A stretch of DNA of 64,000 bases from CAIUGU01 sp963819685 (GTDB lineage Bacteria; Pseudomonadota; Gammaproteobacteria; Steroidobacterales; Steroidobacteraceae), in NCBI GenBank assembly GCA_963819685.1, contig CAWFXI010000003.1, positions 496,001 to 560,000 of the forward strand, given 5' to 3'. A program made the position numbers and the translations under genes. Numbering within the stretch: the stretch's first letter is position 1; the number at the start of each line of letters is the position of its first letter. The notes beneath the pieces were generated by a model that made no database searches, was not told the origin of the DNA, and worked only from the letters and a program-made list of their open reading frames with translations. Positions 38,766 to 46,027 of the stretch are shown in pieces.

Positions 38766-39254
38766 CTAGAAGGTTCTGGAGAACTGCGGCAGCAGCCTGC
38801 CGGCGATGATCACTCCGGTCCACAGCAGCAACGACCCCAGGCAGTACAGCCGCGCCTTGTCGGGCAGCATCTCCTCCGATTGCGCTGCCACTTGCTGACG
38901 CGCCCATAGCCGTTCGAATGTCCAGGCATTGAGCCCTGCCACGGCAATCAGCGCCATCTTGATCATGAAAAGAGGGTTTGTGCCATAACGAACGGGGTCC
39001 GCTAAAAAGAACAGCACGCCAGAAACGGCCGTCAATACGAACCCGACGAGTGCGAGCGTGATAAACCGGTGTACGGGAACGAGCGGCAGTCGCGGCGCCA
39101 CGCCCAGTACCCGGAGATCAAAGGCGGCAATGCCGGCAATCAACAGCGCCAACCCCAGAAAATGCAGCACTTCCATCAGCGCAAACAACCACCGCGACGC
39201 CAGCATGGCATGGCCGATGGCCGTCCCTGCAAGCGAGCGCATGAGTTCCAGCAC
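38766..39254 (-). CDS. Small integral membrane protein (DUF6644/CopD-like)
   Basis: The 162-residue protein starts at a GTG at 39254, 6 bases after the stop of phzF; an ATG at 39242 is possible. It has four to five hydrophobic helices, with His residues in the second and third (ALMEVLHFLGLALLIAGIAA and RLPLVPVHRFITLALVGFVL), a layout seen in four-helix haem- or copper-associated membrane proteins. The function is not known. Close coupling to phzF suggests one transcript, and the ammonia-lyase gene converges on it with a 13-base gap. Confidence 0.75.
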   Translation of the reverse strand: MLELMRSLAGTAIGHAMLASRWLFALMEVLHFLGLALLIAGIAAFDLRVLGVAPRLPLVPVHRFITLALVGFVLTAVSGVLFFLADPVRYGTNPLFMIKMALIAVAGLNAWTFERLWARQQVAAQSEEMLPDKARLYCLGSLLLWTGVIIAGRLLPQFSRTF

Positions 39255-39260
39255 GGCTGA

Positions 39261-40184
39261 TCAGAGTGGCAGAGTTGCCTCGTAGACGATGACGGCGTCG
39301 CCCTGGATGCGGACCGACTGCACGACGCGACCCGAGCAGGCAATGTCCACGTCGACGATCCCGGGGCGGTTCATCGATTCTCCCTGTCTGCCGCGGAAAC
39401 GCGCGACACCGTCAGTGGAAGCAAGCAGCCCGTGATTGACGAGATAGGCTCCCAGCATGCCGTGCGCATTGCCGCTGACCGGGTCCTCCGGGATCCCGAT
39501 GGCAGGGCAGAACATCCTCGATTCCGTGCCGGCCGAAAATCCTGCTTCCGGCTCACCTTCCTTGAATGCAAAGACGAAATAGCCTTCCGCTCCGACGTGG
39601 GGCGTCAGCCGCAACAGTTCGTCGAAATCGGGCTTCAGTGTGGGGAGCAATTCCGGAGTATTCAGGCCTATCAGAAGACGGGTTGTCCGCTTGGCCATGA
39701 TCTGCAACGGACAGTTCTCGAGCAGGCTGGGACTCGAGATGCCGAGGGCGTTCAGGACTTCCTTGCGATGGGCGTCGCTGATGGTCGGGCCAAGTGACGG
39801 CGGACTCTGGGTGATCGCGACTCGATAGTCACCATCCACCTCATCCACCGCGATTTCCACGACTCCGATGCGAGTCTGCTGGCGCAACGTCTTCTTCGGC
39901 TTGCCCTTGACCTTGGCGCGGACATACTGCGCGGCCACCGTTACGTGACCAACAAAGGAGACTTCGTGACGGGGAGTAAAGAACCGGACTTCCATGTCAT
40001 AGTCATCCGACTCGGCGTCCAGTACGAACGCAGTTTCCGGAACATTGATTTCCGCTGCGATGGTCTGCATCTCGTCTTCGGACAGCACATCGGCATCCAG
40101 CACGACAGCGGCCGGGTTGCCGCCGAAGCGCTGCCGCGTGAATGCATCAACGTGAAACAGCCGGCAGCGGCGCGATTTCTTCAT
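39261..40184 (-). CDS. PhzF family isomerase/epimerase-like protein
   Basis: The 307-residue product begins MKKSRRCRLFHVDAFTRQRF and has the PhzF hallmarks: FGGNPAAVVLDADVLSEDEM, the catalytic glutamate in INVPETAFVLDAESDD, FFTPRHEVSFVGHVTVAA and the second-half GIPEDPVSGNAHGMLGAYLV. The duplicated diaminopimelate-epimerase-like fold is conserved. The family name comes from phenazine synthesis, but most members, including this one without any phz neighbours, have unknown substrates. A palindromic element and the thiamine promoter lie immediately upstream on the other strand. Confidence 0.9.
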   Translation of the reverse strand: MKKSRRCRLFHVDAFTRQRFGGNPAAVVLDADVLSEDEMQTIAAEINVPETAFVLDAESDDYDMEVRFFTPRHEVSFVGHVTVAAQYVRAKVKGKPKKTLRQQTRIGVVEIAVDEVDGDYRVAITQSPPSLGPTISDAHRKEVLNALGISSPSLLENCPLQIMAKRTTRLLIGLNTPELLPTLKPDFDELLRLTPHVGAEGYFVFAFKEGEPEAGFSAGTESRMFCPAIGIPEDPVSGNAHGMLGAYLVNHGLLASTDGVARFRGRQGESMNRPGIVDVDIACSGRVVQSVRIQGDAVIVYEATLPL

Positions 40185-40312
40185 TCTGTTGTTCCTCGAG
40201 GCTTCTGGAGCAGGGTGGTCTTTGTGCCCCTTTCGCCCACGGTCGAAAAATATCAGCTGCCGTTATCGCTGAAGCCGGGGCCGACGTCAATGCAATGCCT
40301 GATGACGGAGGA

Positions 40313-40461
40313 CGGCCGACTCTGTCGGCAAACGGCCTCCGGCAAGGGGGTTGCAGACGCAACAGGAAGGCCTCACGGCAGGCCAGATCTGACCTGCCGG
40401 CAATGCCGGCCATTTGCCGCAGGCCCTCCTGCCGGAGGCCATTTGCCGACAAAGTCGGCCG
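40313..40461. repeat. 149-base nested palindromic element (MITE-like)
   Basis: The outer arms 40313-40344 and 40430-40461 are inverted copies with 2 mismatches in 32 bases, both of which would be G-U pairs in the minus-strand RNA. Inside is a second palindrome, GGCAGGCCAGATCTGACCTGCC (40378-40399, one mismatch pair), and GGCCATTTGCCG occurs twice (40408, 40437). The right end lies directly against the promoter of the thiamine operon. No reading frame is present. The remaining part of the 506-base gap (40185-40312) shows nothing else recognisable. Confidence 0.7.
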
Positions 40462-40490
40462 TTTCATTCTTTTCATGCTGCCTCTATACT
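40462..40490 (+). promoter_or_regulatory. Probable sigma-70 promoter of the thiamine operon
   Basis: TATACT at 40485-40490 is a near-perfect -10 box, with a poor -35 candidate TTTCAT at 40462-40467 and 17-base spacing. Transcription would start near 40497, exactly at the first bases of the TPP aptamer, which supports the call. The -35 box is only 1 base from the palindromic element. Confidence 0.5.
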
Positions 40491-40497
40491 CCGCCTC

Positions 40498-40615
40498 ACC
40501 TTGGGGTGGCCTGAATGGGCCTGAGATGCTGGCCGCGTTGCCGTCTGCTTGAGACCAACGCATACCTGCGAACCCGTTGAACCTGATCCGGCTAGTACCG
40601 GCGTAGGGAGCAGGT
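40498..40615 (+). promoter_or_regulatory. TPP (THI-element) riboswitch
   Basis: The conserved aptamer parts are in order: the 5' GGGGTGGCC segment (40503-40511), the GGGCCTGAGA segment (40517-40526), ACCCGTTGAACCTGAT (40572-40587) and the closing TACCGGCGTAGGGA (40596-40609). A variable P3-type insert lies in between. TPP-bound aptamers shut off expression of thiamine genes. The operon downstream codes for uptake and salvage rather than synthesis. Confidence 0.95.
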
Positions 40616-40666
40616 ATGTACTGGCGCAAGCCCCTCGTTTATTTCGCCTGTTCCCGGCCGCGACCG

Positions 40667-40686
40667 GATCCTGCCTGTGGAGGATC
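40667..40686 (+). promoter_or_regulatory. Candidate expression-platform hairpin hiding the ribosome-binding site
   Basis: GATCCT (40667-40672) pairs with AGGATC (40681-40686), and CC (40674-40675) with GG (40679-40680), around a TGT loop; the GGAGG ribosome-binding site at 40679-40683 lies wholly inside the stem. CCTGC (40670-40674) can instead pair with GCAGG (40610-40614) at the 3' edge of the aptamer, giving a plausible on/off switch. This pairing model was made by eye only. Confidence 0.5.
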
Positions 40687-40690
40687 TGCA

Positions 40691-42844
40691 ATGCGTTCTT
40701 TGTTCTCGGGTTTTCTGCTTGTACTGGCTGTGTCATGCATGCCGTATGCAACGGCTGGTGCACAGGCGAACCGCGGTATCGAGCGGGACGATACTCAACT
40801 CGAAGAAGTGATCGTCACTGCAACGTTGAGGCCACAGGCGCTGACGCAGGTTCCTTCCAGTGTGACTGTCCTTGAGGAGCGCACACTGGCTGATGCCGGG
40901 CAGCAGCACTTTCAGGACGTGCTCGCGCTGGTACCGAATCTTTCATGGGCGGGAGGCACTTCCAGGCCGCGCTATTTCCAGATTCGAGGCATCGGCGAGC
41001 GTGAGCAGTACGAGGGTGCACCGAATCCGTCGGTCGGTTTTCTGATCGACGATATCGACTTCAGCGGCATCGGCATGCCGGCCACGCTGTTCGACGTCGC
41101 CAGGATCGAGGTGCTGCGGGGACCGCAGGGAACGCGCTACGGTGCGAATGCGCTGGCGGGCCTGATCGCGGTACACGGCAATGATCCGGGTGAATCGCCC
41201 GACTATCTCATCGAGGGAACCCTGGCGGACTACGGCACCGGGTCATTGGCGTTCGCGGCCACTGCACCCGTCGAGAGCCTGGACTCAAGCATGCGGCTGG
41301 CTGTCCAGCAGTACCGGAGCGGGGGATTCTCCAGAAACGGTTATCTGCATCGGGATACCAACGCGCGGGATGAGCTGACGGGGCGCTTCAAATGGCGCTG
41401 GCAGCCGAGTGACGCGACGACAGTCGATGTCACGCTGTTACACGCCAATCTCGACAATGGTTATGACGCATTCGCCATCGACAATTCGCGTACGACACTT
41501 TCGGACCGGCCCGGTGAAGACTCGCAGCGCGCTACAGGTGCTTCCGTGCGAATGGTGTCTACCGGGTGGGCGCCTTACACGCTGACGGCGATCGGTTCCT
41601 ACGCCGACTCCAGCAGCATCAACAGTTACGATGCAGACTGGGGCAACGCGACGAGCTGGGCGCCGTACACGTACGACTATTTCGGCAGTTCATCGCGAGA
41701 CCGCACTACCGCGAGCCTCGAACTGCGGCTGGCTTCGCCCACTGCCGAGGCAGCAGGTTCTCTGGCATGGCTGGCTGGCGTGTATCTGCTGGATCTCAAC
41801 GAAGACGGGCAGGACATCCTGCAAGGCGAATATGCCGATCCGTCCGATCCCACTTACGATGGCGCGTCAGACGACGCGCTGGCCAACAGGTACGATGCAA
41901 CGAATCTCGCTGTCTTCGGCCAGCTTGACGGGTTCCTGACTGAGCGTTGGCGCTGGTCGGCAGGCCTGCGCTTTGAACAGCGCACTGCGCACTATCGCGA
42001 TTCTGGTGTGTGGACCGGAGTTACGCAGGTTACTGATCTCAGTGATCGCGATCGCATGTGGGGCGGCCAGGCATCGCTCAGTTTTGATATCTCCACGGTT
42101 TCCAGTACATACCTGTCATTGTCCCGCGGCTACAAGGCCGGAGGTTTCAATCTGGGTGGCGTACCGCCGGAAGGCAGATACTTCGAGCCCGAGTACCTGT
42201 GGAATCTCGAAGCGGGCTTCAAATCCGGCATTCTGGATGGCCGCGGTTATCTCGATACCGCCGTGTTCTACGAGGCACGCCGGAATCTGCAGGTGCGAAC
42301 CGGGACGCAACTGGATCCTGCAAATCCCGGTACGTACCTGTTCATCACGGGCAATCTCGATCGCGGCTACAACATGGGAGTCGAGGGTACGCTGCGTTTC
42401 TTCCTCACCCCGGCCATCGAAGTCGGCGGCTCGCTCGGTCTGCTCAGGACGCAGGCCAGCGGTGGACTGGACGAGTCCGGTGCTCCGGTTGCCGCGCGCG
42501 AGCAGGCGCATGCGCCCGAGTATCAGTTCGGCATGTATGGCACGTGGCGTCACGCCAGCGGCATGATGGTCCGTGCCGATTTCAACGCGCAGGACAATTT
42601 CTACTTCGACGTGCCCACCGATCACAACCAGCAGTCGCACGCCTACTCGACGATGAATCTGAAGATCGGTTACGAGCAGCCCGCGTGGAATGCATACCTG
42701 TGGATCCGCAACATATTCGACGAGAACTACGCGGTGCGCGGCTTCTACTTCTACAACGAGCCGCCCTTCCTCGAGAAGAAGCTCTATACGCAATCCGGTG
42801 ACCCGCGGCAGTTCGGCGTCACGTTCAACTGGTCGTTTTACTGA
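40691..42844 (+). CDS. TonB-dependent outer-membrane receptor, probably for thiamine
   Basis: The ATG at 40691 has GGAGG 7 bases upstream and opens a signal peptide (MRSLFSGFLLVLAVSCMPYA); the product has 717 residues. An upstream in-frame ATG at 40616 lies on the aptamer edge and is less likely. A TonB box, LEEVIVTATLRPQ, is followed by a plug domain (QVPSSVTVLEERTLADAGQQ, PRYFQIRGIGEREQYEG, VLRGPQGTRYGANALAG) and a barrel ending in FGVTFNWSFY. Because a TPP riboswitch controls it and a thiamine-binding protein and permease follow, thiamine or a thiamine precursor is the likely cargo. The substrate call rests on context, not on the barrel sequence. Confidence 0.9.
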   Translation: MRSLFSGFLLVLAVSCMPYATAGAQANRGIERDDTQLEEVIVTATLRPQALTQVPSSVTVLEERTLADAGQQHFQDVLALVPNLSWAGGTSRPRYFQIRGIGEREQYEGAPNPSVGFLIDDIDFSGIGMPATLFDVARIEVLRGPQGTRYGANALAGLIAVHGNDPGESPDYLIEGTLADYGTGSLAFAATAPVESLDSSMRLAVQQYRSGGFSRNGYLHRDTNARDELTGRFKWRWQPSDATTVDVTLLHANLDNGYDAFAIDNSRTTLSDRPGEDSQRATGASVRMVSTGWAPYTLTAIGSYADSSSINSYDADWGNATSWAPYTYDYFGSSSRDRTTASLELRLASPTAEAAGSLAWLAGVYLLDLNEDGQDILQGEYADPSDPTYDGASDDALANRYDATNLAVFGQLDGFLTERWRWSAGLRFEQRTAHYRDSGVWTGVTQVTDLSDRDRMWGGQASLSFDISTVSSTYLSLSRGYKAGGFNLGGVPPEGRYFEPEYLWNLEAGFKSGILDGRGYLDTAVFYEARRNLQVRTGTQLDPANPGTYLFITGNLDRGYNMGVEGTLRFFLTPAIEVGGSLGLLRTQASGGLDESGAPVAAREQAHAPEYQFGMYGTWRHASGMMVRADFNAQDNFYFDVPTDHNQQSHAYSTMNLKIGYEQPAWNAYLWIRNIFDENYAVRGFYFYNEPPFLEKKLYTQSGDPRQFGVTFNWSFY

Positions 42845-42859
42845 CTGAGGAATTCTTCC

Positions 42860-43102
42860 ATGCATACCGCCATTGAAATCAGCCTGTATCCCCTCGATTC
42901 CGAGTTCATTCCGCCGATCCAGGATTTCATCGATCGACTGAATACCTATCCCGACCTGCGCGTCACGACCAACGCGATGAGCACTCAGATTGCGGGCGAA
43001 CATGCACGCGTATTCGAGATCCTTGGCCGTGAAACCGCGATCACTTTCAGCCAGGCCGGCCGCAAGGTGTTTGTCATGAAAGTGCTGGGTGGGGAAGGTT
43101 GA
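42860..43102 (+). CDS. YkoF/MTH1187-like thiamine-binding protein
   Basis: This 80-residue protein begins 15 bases after the receptor gene and follows AGGAATTCTTCC. The pattern MHTAIEISLYPLDSEFIPPI, then DFIDRLNTYPDLRVTTNAMS and STQIAGEH is that of the single-domain YkoF/MTH1187 (DUF77-like) family, which forms ferredoxin-like folds that bind thiamine. No signal peptide is present, so it would be cytoplasmic. It may buffer or hand over thiamine after import; this is inference from the operon. Confidence 0.85.
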   Translation: MHTAIEISLYPLDSEFIPPIQDFIDRLNTYPDLRVTTNAMSTQIAGEHARVFEILGRETAITFSQAGRKVFVMKVLGGEG

Positions 43103-43161
43103 GGAGCCGACTGCGCCCCGTCTTGCGTCCAGAATCCTGAATTACACGTAGCGTTCGTCTC

Positions 43162-43788
43162 ATGCAATCCGGGCTTCAGCAACTCTTTGGTACATCGCTG
43201 TGGGAGGGTGCAGCGGTCTTGCTCGCGCTCGCTTATCTGCTGCTCGCGGTCAGACGCAGTCTGTGGAGCTGGCCCTGTGCGCTGATCAGCTCGGCCATCT
43301 ATCTCGTCCTGTTTGCACGGCAAGCGCTCTACATGCAGACCTTGCTGCAGGTGTTCTACATCTGCATGGCCCTGTACGGATTTCGCGAGTGGCGCCGCGG
43401 CCAGACCGATGGTGGACAGGTGGCGATTGCCTCGCGTCCGCCAGGCTGGCACGTCGTAGCCATTGTTGCTGTCTTCGCAGCAAGCCTGCTGAACGGCTGG
43501 GTGCTGACGCGCTACAGCGAAGCAACATCACCCTACCTCGATTCATTTGTGACCTGGGGCAGTGTGCTGACGACGTGGATGGTGGCACGCCGACTCATCG
43601 AGAACTGGCTGTACTGGATCGTCTTCGACAGCGTTGCAGCGTATCTCTACTTCACGCAGGGCCTTAACGCGACGGGACTGTTGTTCATCGCCTATGTTGG
43701 CATTGTGATTCACGGCTATGGCGTGTGGCTGCGCGAACGACGCTTGCAGCGGGCGCATGCCGTGTCGGCTTCGACCGGCCAGATTTGA
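43162..43788 (+). CDS. pnuT: PnuC-type vitamin transporter, probably thiamine (PnuT)
   Basis: The 208-residue membrane protein has about seven helices and the family features SLWEGAAVLLALAYLLLAVR, RSLWSWPCALISSAIYLVLF, FYICMALYGFREWRRG and the C-terminal NWLYWIVFDSVAAYLYFTQG motif with the WxxW/NWxxW aromatic cage. PnuC homologues carry nicotinamide riboside, and those under TPP riboswitches (PnuT) carry thiamine by facilitated diffusion, trapped by later phosphorylation. The kinase-like gene follows after one base, matching this trap model. Confidence 0.9.
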   Translation: MQSGLQQLFGTSLWEGAAVLLALAYLLLAVRRSLWSWPCALISSAIYLVLFARQALYMQTLLQVFYICMALYGFREWRRGQTDGGQVAIASRPPGWHVVAIVAVFAASLLNGWVLTRYSEATSPYLDSFVTWGSVLTTWMVARRLIENWLYWIVFDSVAAYLYFTQGLNATGLLFIAYVGIVIHGYGVWLRERRLQRAHAVSASTGQI

Positions 43789-43789
43789 A

Positions 43790-44665
43790 ATGCAGGCATC
43801 CCCGGAAGCATTCTTCAGGATTGCAGCGATCGCTGCCGATACACTCGGCCTGGCGGCCGCAAACATTGAGCGGGCAGAGCGGATCCGGGGCGGCCTGACC
43901 AACGAAAGCTGGTCAGTCACTGCCGGGAGCGAACGCGTTGTCGTGCGAATCAGCAATGCCGATGAGGCGGCCTTGCAGATCGATCGCGTCAATGAATGCC
44001 GAGTGCTCGCTGCAGTTGCGCGCGCCGGGATGGGGCCCGAGGTGCTGCGCTGCCATCCGGACGGTCGCGTGCTCGTCACCCGGTTCATTCCGGGCACTGT
44101 CTGGACCCATGAGGATGCACTGGCGCCGGATAATATTCGCCGTCTTGCGGAACTGCTCAAACGCCTGCACTCACTCAAGGTGCCGGTCGACCTCGCGGAG
44201 ACCAATCTGCCGGCCATCGTCGAGCACTATTGGGCGACCATGGCCGAGCGCGCCTTGCCGGACCCACCCGGAGAGTGGACGCGTGAGGAAATCCGGGACA
44301 TCGCACACACTCTGCATGCAAGCGCCCGTCGCTCCCTCTGTCACAACGATATGCATCATCTGAACATCATTGATGCCGGACGTTTATGGCTCATCGACTG
44401 GGAATATGCCGGCCTCGGAGACCCCTGGTTCGACCTGGCATCGATATGCTGCAATCACAATTACGATAGGGCGCAGCGCTACCATCTGCTCCGGCACTAT
44501 GTCGGCCACGACGACAGGGACGCCGCCGAGCGGCTCAAACTGGCCTGCAGGCTTTTCGACTACATCCGCTGCGTGTGGCTGGTAGTTCGCAGGGTCACGC
44601 AAAACCCTTTGCATCCCCCTGCGAACCCGAGTCAAGGACGACTCGGCGAAATCGAAGAGTATTAA
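43790..44665 (+). CDS. Choline/aminoglycoside-kinase-like phosphotransferase, probable thiamine kinase
   Basis: The ATG at 43790 lies one base after the pnuT stop and gives 291 residues. The APH-type fold is clear: GGLTNESWSVTAGSERVVVR (P-loop equivalent), the catalytic loop LCHNDMHHLNIID and the metal-binding LIDWEYAGLGDPWFDLASIC. ThiK and choline kinases share this pattern. In a TPP-controlled import operon the most reasonable substrate is thiamine, phosphorylated to trap it in the cytoplasm. Catalytic Asp and the DFG-equivalent D are present. Choline kinase activity cannot be excluded from sequence. Confidence 0.87.
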   Translation: MQASPEAFFRIAAIAADTLGLAAANIERAERIRGGLTNESWSVTAGSERVVVRISNADEAALQIDRVNECRVLAAVARAGMGPEVLRCHPDGRVLVTRFIPGTVWTHEDALAPDNIRRLAELLKRLHSLKVPVDLAETNLPAIVEHYWATMAERALPDPPGEWTREEIRDIAHTLHASARRSLCHNDMHHLNIIDAGRLWLIDWEYAGLGDPWFDLASICCNHNYDRAQRYHLLRHYVGHDDRDAAERLKLACRLFDYIRCVWLVVRRVTQNPLHPPANPSQGRLGEIEEY

Positions 44666-44712
44666 CTCTTTGATTTCGGGAGCCAGTGAAAACCACGCTT
44701 TTTGCTGGGTCC

Positions 44713-44745
44713 AGATGCAAAAGGCACGGACAGACTTTTGCATCT
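44713..44745 (+). terminator. Perfect 11-base inverted repeat after the thiamine operon
   Basis: AGATGCAAAAG (44713-44723) and CTTTTGCATCT (44735-44745) are exact inverse copies around an 11-base loop. It lies between the end of the kinase gene and the ferredoxin gene, 63 bases before the latter. There is no U-tract, so it could be a protein-binding operator for the ferredoxin gene as easily as a terminator. Confidence 0.45.
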
Positions 44746-44807
44746 ACCTGGTATGAGCGGGTGCTAGACTCGCGCGCAACATAAACGCAGTCATCGAGGT
44801 CTGGAGC

Positions 44808-45125
44808 ATGGGGTTACTTAGAGTCATCGACCGGGATGGCCGCGAGCACGAAGTACAGGGTGCATACGGGCAGAAGATCATGGAGATCCTGCGCGAGCTT
44901 GACTACGGTGTCACCGCCATTTGCGGCGGGCTCTGCGCCTGCGCCACCTGTCATGTGCACATTGATCCTGAATGGCGCGCGAAGCTGCCGCCCCGGCAAT
45001 CGGACGAGACCGACCTCGTCAGTGGTACCGAGGAATACGTTGCCGAAGCGTCACGGCTTTCCTGTCAGCTCGACTTTACCCAGGCGCTGGATGGCATAAG
45101 GCTCAGGATTGTCTCGCAAGAGTAA
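44808..45125 (+). CDS. 2Fe-2S ferredoxin, adrenodoxin/P450-redox type
   Basis: The 105-residue protein follows GGTCTGGAGC. Cluster ligands fit the vertebrate-type ferredoxin pattern C-x5-C-x2-C: ICGGLCACATCHVHIDPEW, with an additional Cys between the first two, and the fourth ligand in SRLSCQLDF. Such ferredoxins deliver electrons to cytochromes P450 or Rieske-type hydroxylases, or serve in iron-sulfur assembly; no partner enzyme is next to it. The typical EVxGAYGQKIME region begins the fold. It stands alone, converging on gpmA across a repeat. Confidence 0.92.
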   Translation: MGLLRVIDRDGREHEVQGAYGQKIMEILRELDYGVTAICGGLCACATCHVHIDPEWRAKLPPRQSDETDLVSGTEEYVAEASRLSCQLDFTQALDGIRLRIVSQE

Positions 45126-45130
45126 GAAAT

Positions 45131-45218
45131 TCGGCTTCGGGCTACCGGCTATCGGCTTCAGCCAGAATCAAGAGCAGCACTACTTACCCGGAAGCCTGTG
45201 GCCGAAAGCCGGTAGCCG
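45131..45218. repeat. Intergenic inverted repeat (family copy 2)
   Basis: It starts with TCGGCTTCGGGCTAC (45131-45145), identical to 5471-5485, and includes the exact inverse pair CTACCGGCT (45142-45150) and AGCCGGTAG (45207-45215). Like copy 1 it lies between convergent genes (ferredoxin and gpmA), which supports a terminator-like role. Confidence 0.65.
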
Positions 45219-45223
45219 TAGAG

Positions 45224-45976
45224 CTATTTCTTCCCTTCCGTCTGCTTCGCCACAGCTTCAGCGGCAGCCTTGATCGCTTCGGCATCGCCCAGAAACCGGC
45301 GTGCCAGGGGTTTCAGGTTCCTGTCGAGTTCGTAGGCGATCGGCACACCCGTTGGAATGTTGAACTCGAGGATGTCGGCAGGAGACATGCCGTCCAGCAT
45401 CATCACCACTGCGCGCAGGCTGTTGCCATGCGCCACCACCAGTACGTTGCGACCAGCTTTGAGTTCAGGTGCGATGCGGCTGTCCCAGTAAGGCTGTACC
45501 CTTGCCAGGGTATCCTTCAACGATTCCGTCGCCGGTAATTCCGCTGCAGAAAGTCCCGCATATCGCGGATCGAAACGCGGATGACGTTCGTCACTCAACT
45601 CCAGTGGCGGTGGCGGAATGTCATAGCTGCGACGCCAGATTTTCACCTGCTCGGCGCCATGCTTGGCGACGGTCTCCGCCTTGTTGAGCCCTTGCAGTGC
45701 TCCATAGTGACGCTCGTTCAGCCGCCAGTCACGCTCAACCGGAATCCACAGCAAGTCCATTTCGTCGGTCACGATCCACAGGGTGCGGATGGCGCGCTTC
45801 AATACGGAGGTGAACGCGATATCGAACCTGAAGCCCTCTGCCTTGAGCAACCGGCCGCCTTCACGGGCTTCATTGCGGCCCAACTCGGTCAGGTCGACGT
45901 CCACCCAGCCAGTGAACAGATTCTCGAGGTTCCAGGTGCTTTGTCCGTGGCGGACGAGAACGAGTTTGCCGGTCAC
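45224..45976 (-). CDS. gpmA: 2,3-bisphosphoglycerate-dependent phosphoglycerate mutase
   Basis: A GTG at 45976 starts this 250-residue enzyme. The histidine-phosphatase core is typical: KLVLVRHGQSTWNLENLFTG with the phosphorylated His10, the acid LNERHYGALQGLNKAE segment and VLVVAHGNSLRAVVMMLDGM with the second His. The enzyme interconverts 3- and 2-phosphoglycerate in glycolysis and gluconeogenesis. A charged C-terminal tail, AIKAAAEAVAKQTEGKK, is longer than in E. coli. It is followed by a repeat and convergent with the ferredoxin gene, and its promoter lies in the 51 bases before the pdhC stop. Confidence 0.95.
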   Translation of the reverse strand: MTGKLVLVRHGQSTWNLENLFTGWVDVDLTELGRNEAREGGRLLKAEGFRFDIAFTSVLKRAIRTLWIVTDEMDLLWIPVERDWRLNERHYGALQGLNKAETVAKHGAEQVKIWRRSYDIPPPPLELSDERHPRFDPRYAGLSAAELPATESLKDTLARVQPYWDSRIAPELKAGRNVLVVAHGNSLRAVVMMLDGMSPADILEFNIPTGVPIAYELDRNLKPLARRFLGDAEAIKAAAEAVAKQTEGKK

Positions 45977-46027
45977 GAGAATGGTCCTTAAGAGATGGCG
46001 GGCAGGGGATTCAAGGTACTGGTGAGG

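Noticed and set aside
40147..40629. Open frames crossing the palindromic element and the riboswitch
   Set aside because: They mirror the inverted repeats and overlap a structured RNA; no protein-like features are seen.
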